Made by a program: the position numbers and the translations under genes
Source of the DNA: an uncultured Collinsella sp.
GTDB lineage: Bacteria > Actinomycetota > Coriobacteriia > Coriobacteriales > Coriobacteriaceae
Assembly: GCA_958427145.1 (NCBI GenBank)
Contig: CAUAAZ010000005.1
Span: forward strand, 38,699-102,698
Direction: 5' to 3'
DNA length: 64,000 nucleotides
Shown here: positions 1-8,551 of the stretch, one piece after another
Layout of the letters: each line of letters opens with the position of its first letter
How positions within the stretch are numbered: the stretch's first letter is position 1
Notes under the pieces: model-generated
What the model saw: only the letters and a program-made list of their open reading frames with translations
Told to the model about the DNA's origin: nothing
Database searches by the model: none

Positions 1-825
1 GGCGGCCACTCCGGCAGCGATATCAACCTGGAGCGCGGCAACGGCAACCTCATCATGGCGCGCATCATCGACCGCCTGATGGTTGCCGGCGAGCCCGCCA
101 TCGTTAGCTTTAACGGCGGCACCAAGGACAACGCCATCAACCGTGAGTGCAAGGCTGTTCTGGTCTACGCCGACCACGCTGCCGCCGAGGCCGCGGCCCA
201 GATCGCAAAGGGCATCATCGCCGACGTCACTGCCGAGCTCGAGGTCTTCGACCCCGGCTTTACTTGCACCGTCGAGATTGCCGACGACGCCGAGGTTGAG
301 GCCATGGACCAGAAGTCCGCGCTTGCCCTCATCCGCGCCCTGCGCCTTGCCCCTAACGGCGTGATTCGCCGCAACGTCGCCACCGACGGCTCCGTCGAGG
401 TTTCCTCCAACATCGGTGTGGTCGCCACCTCCGATGACGAGGTCAAGATTATGCTGTCCCCGCGCTCTTCGATCACCTCGCTGCAGAACGAGTTCAAGGA
501 CCGTCTGCAGACGCTGGCCGATGTCCTGGGCTTCGACGCCAAGTTTGAGTTCGAGTATCCCGGCTGGAGCTATGCCGAGCATTCGCCGGTCCGCGAAGTC
601 TTTGTCGAGAGCTATCGAGAGCTCTTTGGCTCCGAGCTGCGCATCGAGTCCATTCACGCCGGCCTTGAGTGCGGCCTGTTTGCCGAGGCCCTGCACGGCC
701 TGGACGCCATCGCCGTGGGCCCGACGCTCTCCGATGTCCACACCCCGGACGAGAGCATGGAGCTCGCTTCTGCCGAGCGCTTCTACGAGCTGCTCATCGA
801 CGTCCTCAAGCGCCTCGCTGCGTAA
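1..825 (+). CDS. pepD: Aminoacyl-histidine dipeptidase PepD (M20 family), 5' end cut off by the window
   Basis: This is the C-terminal 274 residues of an M20-family metallopeptidase; the reading frame is open from base 1, so the start lies outside the window. The visible part opens with Gly-Gly-His-Ser-Gly-Ser-Asp-Ile, the GGHSG signature of the PepD/carnosinase branch, followed by the dimerisation-lid region and a C-terminal catalytic part with IHAGLECG and a glycine-rich GPTLSDVHTPDE segment. PepD is a cytosolic zinc dipeptidase that cleaves Xaa-His and other dipeptides. Full-length enzymes are about 480 residues, so a little over half is seen. An intrinsic terminator follows. Confidence 0.88.
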   Translation, partial: GGHSGSDINLERGNGNLIMARIIDRLMVAGEPAIVSFNGGTKDNAINRECKAVLVYADHAAAEAAAQIAKGIIADVTAELEVFDPGFTCTVEIADDAEVEAMDQKSALALIRALRLAPNGVIRRNVATDGSVEVSSNIGVVATSDDEVKIMLSPRSSITSLQNEFKDRLQTLADVLGFDAKFEFEYPGWSYAEHSPVREVFVESYRELFGSELRIESIHAGLECGLFAEALHGLDAIAVGPTLSDVHTPDESMELASAERFYELLIDVLKRLAA

Positions 826-880
826 AGGTTGCGCTAGCAGCAGTTCGAGCTACGTGCTAGCGGATTGCAAATGACATTAC

Positions 881-928
881 GAGAGGGGACATCCGAGCTT
901 TTGCGACGGGTGCCCCCTCTCTTTTGTT
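881..928 (+). terminator. Intrinsic terminator after pepD
   Basis: GAGAGGGG and CCCCTCTC arms flank a loop and are followed by TTTTGTTT. It closes the pepD unit ahead of the convergent hipA. Confidence 0.75.
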
Positions 929-952
929 TGATAATTGCGAAATTACGGCCAC

Positions 953-2257
953 CTAGTCCATTTCTGCCCTGATGAGGTCGAGGGTGCGCTGGCAGTTTTC
1001 GCGGACGGGGCCGAGCATATGCTCGCGCAGGTCCGCCATGCCGGGCAGGTCGGCGTATTCGTCCATGACCTCTTCCATGCAAATGGGTACCTCGTAGGCG
1101 AGGTCCATCATGGTCGCAAAACAAAACTTCTCGGTCAGCCCGGCATCGGTGAGCGCCGCTTCCAGCGCGGGGTCGTCCATGCCGTGATATCGGCGGATGG
1201 CGCCTGGACCGATGCGCCCCACACGATTTTCGCCGCCAACGCTCATGGCAAGGCGCGCTTTTCGCCGCATACGTTCGTATGCTAAGCCCGATGCGACATC
1301 GTACATGGGTGCGAGCGCCGCGTTTGTGCCTTTGCCTAGGATGAGCGAGTAGTTTTTAGCGTGTGCGTCAGGCGCTCCGATAATGGCGTTATAGAACAAC
1401 ATATAGGTAAAAAGCACAAGATTCATGTGGTGGGGGACTGTGTTAATCAGTCGTTCTTGGATGTCTCGTGTAGTTGGTCCTCCGTCGGCGGTGTATTTCT
1501 GGGTTGGCAATACACCGAGTGCCTGGCAAAAGTCCTCCTGATGCAGCCTTTCGATATTTCCGCTGCTATTGACCATTCTGTCGTACCGTTCAACGACGAG
1601 CGCAGCTTCGTCTTCAAATGTGCAATAGGAGACGTTGGCAGTTGGAATGCCAACACGCCGAGCTGTTTTCATGCAGACGAATTCGTTTAAGGCCTGATGT
1701 TTGAACCCAACGACACCATTTTTGAAGATATGGGTAGTGGGGGATGACCCTAGACATTCGCACCATTGTCCATCATGCCAAGCTAGTGCAAATTTGCCTT
1801 GGTTGCCGCCCAGGGACCAGCTTTCGTTGGAGCCCATCCATGTCTCTCTTTCGTCATCGCGAATTGCTTTGAGCTTGTGAGCGATTTGAGAATTGGTAAG
1901 CGGGCGGTATGCTGAGACCCTGCCGTGGGCGGCATCTAATTGATCGGCTCGACAAAACTGAACGGCCCCCGCGCAGTCAAGACCGATATGGCACAAGAGG
2001 GCGACGGGGTTGTTGGATGCAACGTCATGCTCGGCGGCAATAGCGCGACGCTGCTCTTGGCTGTCGGGCAAAAGGCCAAATAGGAACGGACGGACGATGT
2101 TATGGCCATATGTGCGATTGGAAAGCGGCATTGTTAACGATAGCGGTGCTCCGCGATAGGTTGGGGCGTATACAAAGCTGCAGAGTCCATGCTCGTCTTG
2201 CCGGAGAGTGCCGGCGATTTCGCCACAAATGAGGGTCGCAAGCTCCATTTCTGCCAT
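953..2257 (-). CDS. hipA: HipA-family serine/threonine kinase toxin
   Basis: 434 residues, the usual HipA length. HipA kinases phosphorylate targets such as aminoacyl-tRNA synthetases, stopping translation and promoting dormancy. Visible landmarks are an N-terminal HipA_N-like region (1-110), the ejectable glycine loop LGGNQGK (149-155), the THIFK lysine segment (175-179) for ATP binding, the catalytic DAHAKN loop (297-302) and the metal-binding YDVAS (319-323). All key catalytic positions look intact, so an active kinase is expected. The ATG directly abuts the stop codon of the upstream hipB (0 bp spacing), giving a classic antitoxin-first operon. The target is not predictable from sequence. 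Confidence 0.9.
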   Translation of the reverse strand: MAEMELATLICGEIAGTLRQDEHGLCSFVYAPTYRGAPLSLTMPLSNRTYGHNIVRPFLFGLLPDSQEQRRAIAAEHDVASNNPVALLCHIGLDCAGAVQFCRADQLDAAHGRVSAYRPLTNSQIAHKLKAIRDDERETWMGSNESWSLGGNQGKFALAWHDGQWCECLGSSPTTHIFKNGVVGFKHQALNEFVCMKTARRVGIPTANVSYCTFEDEAALVVERYDRMVNSSGNIERLHQEDFCQALGVLPTQKYTADGGPTTRDIQERLINTVPHHMNLVLFTYMLFYNAIIGAPDAHAKNYSLILGKGTNAALAPMYDVASGLAYERMRRKARLAMSVGGENRVGRIGPGAIRRYHGMDDPALEAALTDAGLTEKFCFATMMDLAYEVPICMEEVMDEYADLPGMADLREHMLGPVRENCQRTLDLIRAEMD

Positions 2258-2689
2258 TTATTTCACAACCTTACAGCCAAAGGAGAGGTCTGAAGTGCCG
2301 GAAAGGCCTTGCTCGGCTGCGATTTGGGCCAGCAAGGCACCATAGAAAGCTGGCGTTCCTTGTCGAGCGGGTCGTCTGCCTACGCTTGGCTTTGGCAGGG
2401 CATTCGAGTTCGCGATAGGGAGGTCCGCTATCGTCATCGGATGTTCGGAGGGCGATGCGATGGAGTCGTTATCGCTTTGCGCAAAGAGACCTATGCCGAG
2501 TGCGTTAAAGACGGTCAACAGCTTGTCGAGCCGAATGCCCGTGGCATCTCCCAGCTCGAGCGATGCGAGCAGGCGCTCCGAAACACCGGCCTTATTAGCG
2601 AGGGCGGCACGGGTGAGACCCTGAGCCTCGCGTGCCTGGCGCACGTAGATGCCAGCTTGGCGCGGTGTGGTGATGGGAAGGGTATCCAC
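2258..2689 (-). CDS. hipB: HipB-like XRE-family antitoxin and repressor
   Basis: 143 residues. An XRE/Cro-type helix-turn-helix spans roughly residues 10-65 (QAREAQGLTRAALANKAGVSERLL). A longer C-terminal tail (80-143), rich in Pro/Ser/Ala, may contact HipA. The start is GTG, preceded at 6-7 bp by AGGAG. By family, HipB binds and neutralises HipA and represses the operon. Three ATGCA-N6-TGCAT sites upstream at 27-bp spacing are its probable operators, with the putative -10 box lying between the two nearest the gene. The stop codon directly touches the hipA start. Confidence 0.85.
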   Translation of the reverse strand: MDTLPITTPRQAGIYVRQAREAQGLTRAALANKAGVSERLLASLELGDATGIRLDKLLTVFNALGIGLFAQSDNDSIASPSEHPMTIADLPIANSNALPKPSVGRRPARQGTPAFYGALLAQIAAEQGLSGTSDLSFGCKVVK

Positions 2690-2703
2690 GGCGATCTCCT
2701 AAC

Positions 2704-2773
2704 GTGCAGACTTTTGCATCATAGTATGACATGCAAAAGTCTGCATGAAAAGGCCTCATGCAAAACTCTGCAT
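2704..2773 (-). promoter_or_regulatory. Triple palindromic operator and promoter of hipBA
   Basis: Three copies of the 16-bp palindrome ATGCA-N6-TGCAT occur at 2704-2719 (first base G instead of A), 2731-2746 and 2758-2773. Their centres are exactly 27 bp apart. The first two also form a 15-bp perfect inverted repeat (2705-2719 / 2731-2745). The 11-bp spacer between them reads TACTAT on the minus strand, a likely -10 box. Bound repressor would therefore cover the promoter. HipB binding is inferred from the position and from the multi-operator layout known for the E. coli hipBA promoter. Confidence 0.7.
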
Positions 2774-2779
2774 GAGGCC
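2748..2779 (-). terminator. Intrinsic terminator of mntP, overlapping a hipBA operator
   Basis: A perfect 11-bp inverted repeat (GGCCTCATGCA / TGCATGAGGCC) with a 6-nt loop is followed on the minus strand by TTTT. It closes mntP. The inner half of the hairpin is also the third ATGCA-N6-TGCAT operator of hipBA. Confidence 0.7.
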
Positions 2780-2809
2780 TCATCCGGACGTTTAGTTTTG
2801 AAGGGTGTT

Positions 2810-3394
2810 TTACAGCGCCAAAATCCCCAGATGCTCCAGCAAAATCTTGAGGCCGATGAGGACGAGCACGACGCCGCCCACGATGGTGGCGGGTTTTTCG
2901 TAGCGCGCGCCAAAGGTGTGGCCGATCGCTACGCCGGCGACGGAGAAGATAAACGTTGTGACGCCGATAAGCGATACAGCGGGAACGATGTCAACCGAGA
3001 GCGCCGCAAATGAGATGCCCACGGCCAGGGCGTCGATTGAGGTGGCGATGGCGAGGATCAGGTACTCGCCCAGGTCAATCTTTTCGGCATCCTTGCCGTC
3101 GCCTTCATCCTCGTCCTCGTTCTCGGTAAAGGCCTCCCACAGCATCTTGCCGCCGATGAAGGCGAGCAGGATAAAGGCGATCCAGTGGTCGATGGGTCCG
3201 ATGATGCCCATGAATTGACTGCCGAGCGCCCATCCGATTACGGGCATGCCGGCCTGAAAGCCGCCAAAGAACAGGCCGAGCACCATGGCGACCTTAAGGT
3301 TGATCTTCTTCATGCCAAGGCCCTTGCAGATGGAAACGGCAAAGGCGTCCATCGAAAGGCCAACGGCGAGCAACACGAGCTCTGCGAGTCCCAT
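2810..3394 (-). CDS. mntP: Manganese efflux pump MntP
   Basis: 194 residues from an ATG at 3394. The longer in-frame extension upstream would run through the riboswitch and is not used. The protein is a small membrane exporter with about six transmembrane helices in two homologous halves. Each half carries an SMDAFAVS / SIDALAVG-type motif (LSMDAFAVS near residue 14, TSIDALAVGISF near 113), typical of the MntP/YebN family. A central acidic cytoplasmic loop (NEDEDEGDGKDAEK, about 90-103) separates the halves. It exports excess Mn2+. The yybP-ykoY-type riboswitch in its leader fits manganese-induced expression. Confidence 0.92.
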   Translation of the reverse strand: MGLAELVLLAVGLSMDAFAVSICKGLGMKKINLKVAMVLGLFFGGFQAGMPVIGWALGSQFMGIIGPIDHWIAFILLAFIGGKMLWEAFTENEDEDEGDGKDAEKIDLGEYLILAIATSIDALAVGISFAALSVDIVPAVSLIGVTTFIFSVAGVAIGHTFGARYEKPATIVGGVVLVLIGLKILLEHLGILAL

Positions 3395-3436
3395 AGTCTG
3401 GCTCCCTCTCTGCGGGCGGGCCCGCGTGTACCTCTT

Positions 3437-3585
3437 GAGGGAGTAATAAAAAAGACCCGTGGCGTACGCGTTGCGCGCACAGCCACGAGTCTCGTTCATT
3501 AAGGCAAGCCAGGCCGCATCGGCCAGTGTGTTGACTTACCGCGCCACCGGAGGCGAATCCGGTCACGCGACTACTCCCTCATTTA
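3437..3585 (-). promoter_or_regulatory. yybP-ykoY-type Mn2+ riboswitch with terminator, upstream of mntP
   Basis: On the minus strand the leader begins with GAGGGAGTAG, the conserved opening of the yybP-ykoY aptamer, and continues with a GTCAACAC segment around 3520-3540. The expression platform is a hairpin with arms 3454-3463 and 3482-3491 (GACTCGTGGC / GCCACGGGTC) followed by a T run (3447-3453). An ACTCCCTC copy just past the T run (3437-3444) is exactly complementary to the aptamer's GAGGGAGT (3573-3580). Manganese binding is expected to favour read-through into mntP. The assignment rests on motif and context, not a covariance search. Confidence 0.8.
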
Positions 3586-3740
3586 TGCGAATCCCGATGC
3601 TACCACATGAACAGCTGATTTGGGTTGGGCTCTCAGCTGTGTTCGCTCATTCTGTAAGCATCGGATTTCGCAAGCGCCGCAGGGACAAACCGTGAGAAAC
3701 TATTTAGCGTTTATGGAGCGTATACGATGGGAGCGATGCC

Positions 3741-4808
3741 TTGGATAAGAACGAGCTGCAAAAGCGTATGGAACAGGCCATCCGCCTGACGGCACCTGGT
3801 CAGCCGATCCGCACCGCCCTCGACATGATCATCGCCGGTCACCTGGGCGCCCTTATCTGCGTCGGCGACACCGAAAACGTGCTCGCTGCCGGTAACGACG
3901 GCTTCCCGCTCAACATTTCGTTTACCTCGAACCGCCTGTTCGAGCTTTCCAAGATGGACGGCGCCATCGTTATCGATGGCGACCTCACCCAGATCCTGCG
4001 CGCCAACTTCCACCTCAATCCCGATCCCTCGCTTGCCACGAGTGAGACGGGCATGCGTCACCGTACTGCCGCTCGCATGTCGGTGCTCACCGACGCCATC
4101 GTGATCTCGGTTTCGGCTCGTCGCGCCGTCGTTAACGTGTACGTTCACGGCAAGAGCTACGAGATCCAGCCCGTCACCACCATCATGAGCTCGGTCAACC
4201 AGCTCGTCGCCACGCTTCAGACCACCCGTCAGTCGCTCGATCGCTCCCTGCTGCGCCTGACGGCCCTTGAGCTCGACGACTACGTTACGCTCGCCGACAT
4301 CACCGGCATCTTCTCGAGTTTCGAGATCATGCAACAGGCAAAGACCGAGCTTAAGGATTGCATCGTCAAGCTGGGCAACCAGGGCAAGCTCGTGCAGATG
4401 CAGCTCGAGCAGCTCGCGGGCTCCAGCATGGATACCGAATACGACTTGATGATCCGCGACTACGCAAGCGATTCCTCTGAGGCCAACGCCGAGAAGATCC
4501 GCGCCGAGCTGAGCCGCATGACGCCTAAGGACCTGTCCGACCCGCAGCACGTGGCGGCAGTTCTGGGCTATGACGACTTGGACGAGGACTCCGTCATGAC
4601 GCCGCTGGGCCTGCGCACGCTTTCGCGCGTGTCCGTCGTGCGCGACGGCGTGGCCGAGAAGATCGTCGACGAGTACGGCTCGCTGCAGGAGCTCATGGAC
4701 GACATCAGCGAGGATCCGGAGCGCTTGGGCGACTTTGGCGTCAACAACCCTGCCATTCTTGCGGACTCGCTGTACCGCATGAAGGGCACCAAACAGGGGA
4801 ACGCATAA
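3741..4808 (+). CDS. disA: Diadenylate cyclase DisA (DNA integrity scanning protein)
   Basis: 355 residues, typical for DisA. It makes cyclic di-AMP from two ATP and senses branched DNA. The N-terminal DAC domain carries DGA (73-75) and RHRTA (106-110), the two catalytic motifs. A helical linker follows, then C-terminal helix-hairpin-helix repeats (about 285-355, including SVVRDGVAEKIVDEYGSLQ). The start is TTG, chosen because GGGAG sits 7 bp upstream and no in-frame ATG is near. The stop codon overlaps the ispD start by 1 bp (TAATG), so the two are translationally coupled. disA-ispD linkage is also known in Bacillus. Confidence 0.93.
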   Translation: MDKNELQKRMEQAIRLTAPGQPIRTALDMIIAGHLGALICVGDTENVLAAGNDGFPLNISFTSNRLFELSKMDGAIVIDGDLTQILRANFHLNPDPSLATSETGMRHRTAARMSVLTDAIVISVSARRAVVNVYVHGKSYEIQPVTTIMSSVNQLVATLQTTRQSLDRSLLRLTALELDDYVTLADITGIFSSFEIMQQAKTELKDCIVKLGNQGKLVQMQLEQLAGSSMDTEYDLMIRDYASDSSEANAEKIRAELSRMTPKDLSDPQHVAAVLGYDDLDEDSVMTPLGLRTLSRVSVVRDGVAEKIVDEYGSLQELMDDISEDPERLGDFGVNNPAILADSLYRMKGTKQGNA

Positions 4809-5536
4809 TGGCGCCCGTATGCGCCGTGGTCGTTGCCGGCGGCAGCGGCCAGCGCTTTGGAAATCCCGGCGGCAAGCAGCTCGTTAATGTGGCGGGCCGT
4901 CCGCTCATGAGCTGGTCCATCCGCGCGTTCGATCGTAGCGATAAGGTCGGCCATATCGTCGTGGTTTGCCCTGCCGAGCGCCGTGCCGAGATGCGCCGCC
5001 TGGCCATTGACCCGTTTGACTATGACACGCCCATCAGCTTTGCCGATGCCGGCGATACCCGTCAGGATTCCACCCGTGCCGGCGTGCATGCGGTTCCGGC
5101 GGGTTTCGAATATGTCGCCATCCACGACGGCGCTCGTCCGCTCATTACGACCGAGGCCATCGACCACGCTATCGACGTGCTCGTGAGCGACCGTGCCCTC
5201 GACGGTGTCGTGTGCGGTCAGCCCGCGATCGACACGCTCAAGATCGTTGACGGCGATAATATCGTCGAGACGCCGCCGCGTGAACTCTACTGGGCAGCGC
5301 AGACGCCGCAGATCTTTAGCGTCGATGCTATGAAGCGCGCCCACGCTGCAGCCATTGCCGAGGGCTTTATCGGTACCGATGATTCGTCGCTGGTCGAGCG
5401 CATGGGTGGGCGCGTCCGCTGCGTCCAGAGCCCACGCGATAACCTTAAGGTGACGGTGCCCGAGGACCTGCGTCCCGTAACCGCGATTCTGCTTGGCCGC
5501 ATGGCCGAGGGAGAGGACCTTCCCCATGTTCAGTAA
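4808..5536 (+). CDS. ispD: 2-C-methyl-D-erythritol 4-phosphate cytidylyltransferase
   Basis: 242 residues. It transfers CMP to methylerythritol 4-phosphate, the third step of the MEP isoprenoid pathway. The N-terminus has the glycine-rich CTP-binding loop AGGSGQRFG (about residues 10-18) and a downstream basic position. HDGARPL (about 105-111), the catalytic AAQTPQIF segment (about 163-170) and TDDSSLVE (about 190-197) are all present. It overlaps disA by 1 bp and ispF by 11 bp, so disA-ispD-ispF is a single transcription unit. Confidence 0.93.
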   Translation: MAPVCAVVVAGGSGQRFGNPGGKQLVNVAGRPLMSWSIRAFDRSDKVGHIVVVCPAERRAEMRRLAIDPFDYDTPISFADAGDTRQDSTRAGVHAVPAGFEYVAIHDGARPLITTEAIDHAIDVLVSDRALDGVVCGQPAIDTLKIVDGDNIVETPPRELYWAAQTPQIFSVDAMKRAHAAAIAEGFIGTDDSSLVERMGGRVRCVQSPRDNLKVTVPEDLRPVTAILLGRMAEGEDLPHVQ

Positions 5537-6020
5537 CCTGCGCATTGGCCATGGCTACGACGTTCACCGTCTGGTGGAGGGGCGTCGATGTATCATCGGC
5601 GGTGTCGACATTCCCTACGAGCGCGGCCTGCTGGGCCACTCGGATGCCGATGTGCTCGCGCACGCCTTGGCCGACGCCATTCTGGGCGCCTGCCGTGGGG
5701 GAGACATCGGCAAGCTATTCCCCGACACCGATCCCGCCTACGAGGGTGCCGATTCGATGGTGCTGCTTGCCCGCGTGATGGACTATGCGCGTGAGCTGGG
5801 CTTTGAGTTTGTCGATGCCGATTGCACCATTGCCTGTCAGCAACCCAAGATCACCCCGCACCGCGATGCCATGCGCGCCAACCTTGCCCATGCCTTGGGC
5901 GTTGACGTCGAAAACGTGGGCGTCGCCGCCACTACGACCGAAAAGCTCGGTTGGGAAGGCCAGGGCGAGGGAATCGGCGCCTGGGCCGTCTGCCTGCTAC
6001 AGAAAACCGTTAAGGAGTAA
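5526..6020 (+). CDS. ispF: 2-C-methyl-D-erythritol 2,4-cyclodiphosphate synthase
   Basis: 164 residues from the ATG at 5526, inside the ispD end; an in-frame upstream extension adds 11 residues with no family support. It cyclises CDP-ME-phosphate to MEcPP in the MEP pathway. GHGYDVHRL at the N-terminus supplies the metal-binding Asp and His. GHSDADVLAHALADAILGA gives the second metal-ligand region. The C-terminal TTTEKLGWEGQGEGI matches the CDP-binding loop. It acts two steps after IspD; the intervening IspE is not in this window. Confidence 0.93.
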   Translation: MFSNLRIGHGYDVHRLVEGRRCIIGGVDIPYERGLLGHSDADVLAHALADAILGACRGGDIGKLFPDTDPAYEGADSMVLLARVMDYARELGFEFVDADCTIACQQPKITPHRDAMRANLAHALGVDVENVGVAATTTEKLGWEGQGEGIGAWAVCLLQKTVKE

Positions 6021-6023
6021 CGA

Positions 6024-7490
6024 ATGCGTATCTACAACAGCGCTACCCATAAAAAGGAAGAGTTCCAGCCCATCGAGTCCGGCAAGGTCCGCATGTACGT
6101 GTGCGGCCCCACGGTCTACGACAACATCCACATCGGCAACGCCCGTACGTTCATCAGCTTTGACGTGATTCGCCGCTGGCTCATCGCGAGCGGTTACGAG
6201 GTCACGTTCGCCCAGAACCTCACCGATGTCGACGACAAGATCATCAAGCGCGCCAACGAGCAGGGCCGTACGGCCGCCGAGGTCGCGACGGAGTTCTCCG
6301 ACAAGTTCATCGGCGTCATGCGCGCCGCCAACGTGCTCGATCCCGATGTGCGCCCCCGCGCCACCAAGGAGATCGGCCCCATGATCGCCATGATCAAGAC
6401 GCTTATCGAGCAGGGCCACGCTTACGCAGCCGATAACGGCGATGTGTACTTTGCCGTGCGCAGCGATCCCAGCTATGGTCAGGTCTCGGGCCGCAACATC
6501 GACGACCTTATGGTTGGCGCACGCATCGAGGAGAACGAGGACAAGAACGACCCGCTCGACTTTGCCCTGTGGAAGGCCGCCAAGCCCGGCGAGCCCAGCT
6601 GGCCGAGCCCCTGGGGCGAGGGCCGTCCCGGTTGGCACACCGAGTGCGCCGCCATGGTGCATCGCTACCTGGGCACTCCGATCGACATCCACGGCGGCGG
6701 CTCCGACCTTGCCTTCCCGCATCACGAGAACGAGTGCGCTCAGGCCACCTGCGCCTGGCACCAGGGCTTCTCCAACACCTGGATGCACACGGGCATGCTG
6801 CTGGTAGACGGCGAGAAGATGTCCAAGTCGCTCGGCAACTTCTTTACGCTGGCCGAGGTCCTCGAGCAGCACTCCGCTGCCGCCCTGCGCCTGCTGATGC
6901 TGCAGACGAGCTATCGCTCGCCGCTCGACTTTTCTTGGGAGCGCCTGGAGGGTGCCGAGAACTCGCTCATGCGTATCGCCGGTACGGTCGAGAACCTGCG
7001 CTGGGCCGCGAACCATGCGACGGCCGATGCCGATGAGGCAGCATCCGAGGCGTTTGCCGCCAAGGCCGCCGAGACCCGTGCCACCTTTAAGGAGTGCATG
7101 GACGACGACTTTAACACCGCCGGTGCCATGGGTGCTGTCTTTGGCTTTGTTACCGAGTGCAACCAGTACCTGGAGCAGGCGGGCGATGCTGCCGACAAGG
7201 CCGCAGTCCTGGCTGCCGCCGATACGCTGGCCGAGCTGCTCGATACGTTTGGCGTTGAGCTTCCCGAGCCCAAGGTCGAGCTGCCGCTGGGTCTGCTGGG
7301 CGTTGCCGCCGGTCTGGTCGCCTACACGGGCGACGACGTGGACGAGGCTGCTGCCAAGATTCTCGAGGCCCGCGCCGAGGCCCGTGCCGCCAAGAACTGG
7401 GATCTGGCCGACGCCATCCGCGACCAGCTCAAGGACCTGGGCCTCACCATTGAGGATACGGCCGCGGGCACTCGTATTAAGAGTCTCTAG
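6024..7490 (+). CDS. cysS: Cysteinyl-tRNA synthetase
   Basis: 488 residues, class I synthetase charging tRNA-Cys. The HIGH signature appears as HIGN within VYDNIHIGNART (about 35-46) and the KMSKS loop as EKMSKSLGN (about 269-277). Zinc ligands are visible as Cys in MYVCGPT, WHTECAAM, and HHENECAQ. The C-terminal DALR and anticodon-binding region follows. It starts 3 bp after ispF. The ispF-cysS-rlmB-yacP order mirrors Bacillus. Confidence 0.95.
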   Translation: MRIYNSATHKKEEFQPIESGKVRMYVCGPTVYDNIHIGNARTFISFDVIRRWLIASGYEVTFAQNLTDVDDKIIKRANEQGRTAAEVATEFSDKFIGVMRAANVLDPDVRPRATKEIGPMIAMIKTLIEQGHAYAADNGDVYFAVRSDPSYGQVSGRNIDDLMVGARIEENEDKNDPLDFALWKAAKPGEPSWPSPWGEGRPGWHTECAAMVHRYLGTPIDIHGGGSDLAFPHHENECAQATCAWHQGFSNTWMHTGMLLVDGEKMSKSLGNFFTLAEVLEQHSAAALRLLMLQTSYRSPLDFSWERLEGAENSLMRIAGTVENLRWAANHATADADEAASEAFAAKAAETRATFKECMDDDFNTAGAMGAVFGFVTECNQYLEQAGDAADKAAVLAAADTLAELLDTFGVELPEPKVELPLGLLGVAAGLVAYTGDDVDEAAAKILEARAEARAAKNWDLADAIRDQLKDLGLTIEDTAAGTRIKSL

Positions 7491-7633
7491 TATTTGTCGA
7501 CCGTTCGAGGTGCGGCAGATTGCCTTGAAAGAGGAGGGCATAGACCTGGTGGTCATGCCCGACGATTGAAAGGCAAGGTGCCGTGGCTCGGACGGTCGAT
7601 TCTTGTTCGTTATCTATTTAAGGAGGTCACTTT

Positions 7634-8548
7634 ATGGCCGACAATCGCAAGCGTGCGCCTCGTGGCGGCAAGCAGGCCGCTTCTGGCTCGCGTCCGATTC
7701 GCCGCAATGACCGCGCTGCCGCTCCCAAGGGCCAGCGTGATCGCACTCAGGCCGCACGTCCGCAGCGCGATCGCAACCGCGACGCTGTCCAGGCTCCCAA
7801 GGGCGAGTTTATCGAAGGTCGTCGTGCTGCCGCCGAGGCGCTACGCACTGGTTTTCCCATCAAGTGCGCGCTCATTGCCGAGGGCGGGGAGCGCGATGCC
7901 GCCTTGTCGCGCCTGGTCGACGACCTCAACGCCGCGGGTGTCCGCATTAAGTATGTGCCGCGCGCGCAGCTCGACGCGCTGTCGAGCCATGGCGCCCACC
8001 AGGGCATCGCGCTCGAGGTTGGCAACTTCCCCTATGCCGATGTCGCCGATATTCTCGACCGCGCAGGCGAGGGCCCGGCACTTGTCGTGGTGCTCGACCA
8101 CGTGACTGACGACGGCAACTTTGGCGCCATCGTGCGCTCCGCCGAGGTTGTGGGCGCGGCCGGCGTCATCATCGCCAACAAGCGTGCCGCCGGCGTGACC
8201 GTGGGCAGCTACAAGACTTCAGCCGGCGCCGTCATGCATCTGCCTATCGCGCAGGTGCCCAACATCGCCCGTGCGCTCGATGACCTCAAGGCCGCTGGCT
8301 TTTGGGTGGGCGGTGCCTCTGAGCACGCCGAAGGCAGTTGCTGGGATGCTCCCTTCGAGGGTCGCGTGGCGCTCGTCATGGGCTCCGAGGGCGACGGCAT
8401 CTCGCGTCTAGTGCTCGAGAAATGCGACTTTTTGACCAAGCTTCCCCAGCGCGGCATGACCGAGAGCCTCAATGTTGCCCAGGCGACTACGGCCCTCTGC
8501 TTTGAGTGGCTGCGCCGCAACGCCGGCGAGCTCATGGGGGAGGAGTAG
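7634..8548 (+). CDS. rlmB: 23S rRNA (guanosine-2'-O-)-methyltransferase RlmB, SpoU/TrmH family
   Basis: 304 residues. It methylates the ribose of G2251 in 23S rRNA (E. coli numbering). The first about 60 residues are an Arg/Lys/Gln-rich extension. A substrate-binding domain follows (FIEGRRAAAEALR, about 57-130). The C-terminal SPOUT knot has motif 1 (DHVTDDGNFGAIVRSAE, about 156-172), motif 2 (ALVMGSEGDGIS) and motif 3 (RGMTESLNVAQAT). RBS AGGAGG lies upstream of the ATG. The next gene starts 3 bp after its stop. Confidence 0.92.
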   Translation: MADNRKRAPRGGKQAASGSRPIRRNDRAAAPKGQRDRTQAARPQRDRNRDAVQAPKGEFIEGRRAAAEALRTGFPIKCALIAEGGERDAALSRLVDDLNAAGVRIKYVPRAQLDALSSHGAHQGIALEVGNFPYADVADILDRAGEGPALVVVLDHVTDDGNFGAIVRSAEVVGAAGVIIANKRAAGVTVGSYKTSAGAVMHLPIAQVPNIARALDDLKAAGFWVGGASEHAEGSCWDAPFEGRVALVMGSEGDGISRLVLEKCDFLTKLPQRGMTESLNVAQATTALCFEWLRRNAGELMGEE

Positions 8549-8551
8549 CGC

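Noticed and set aside
2309..3013. Plus-strand 234-codon frame across hipB and mntP
   Set aside because: It spans two supported minus-strand genes, an operator array and a terminator.
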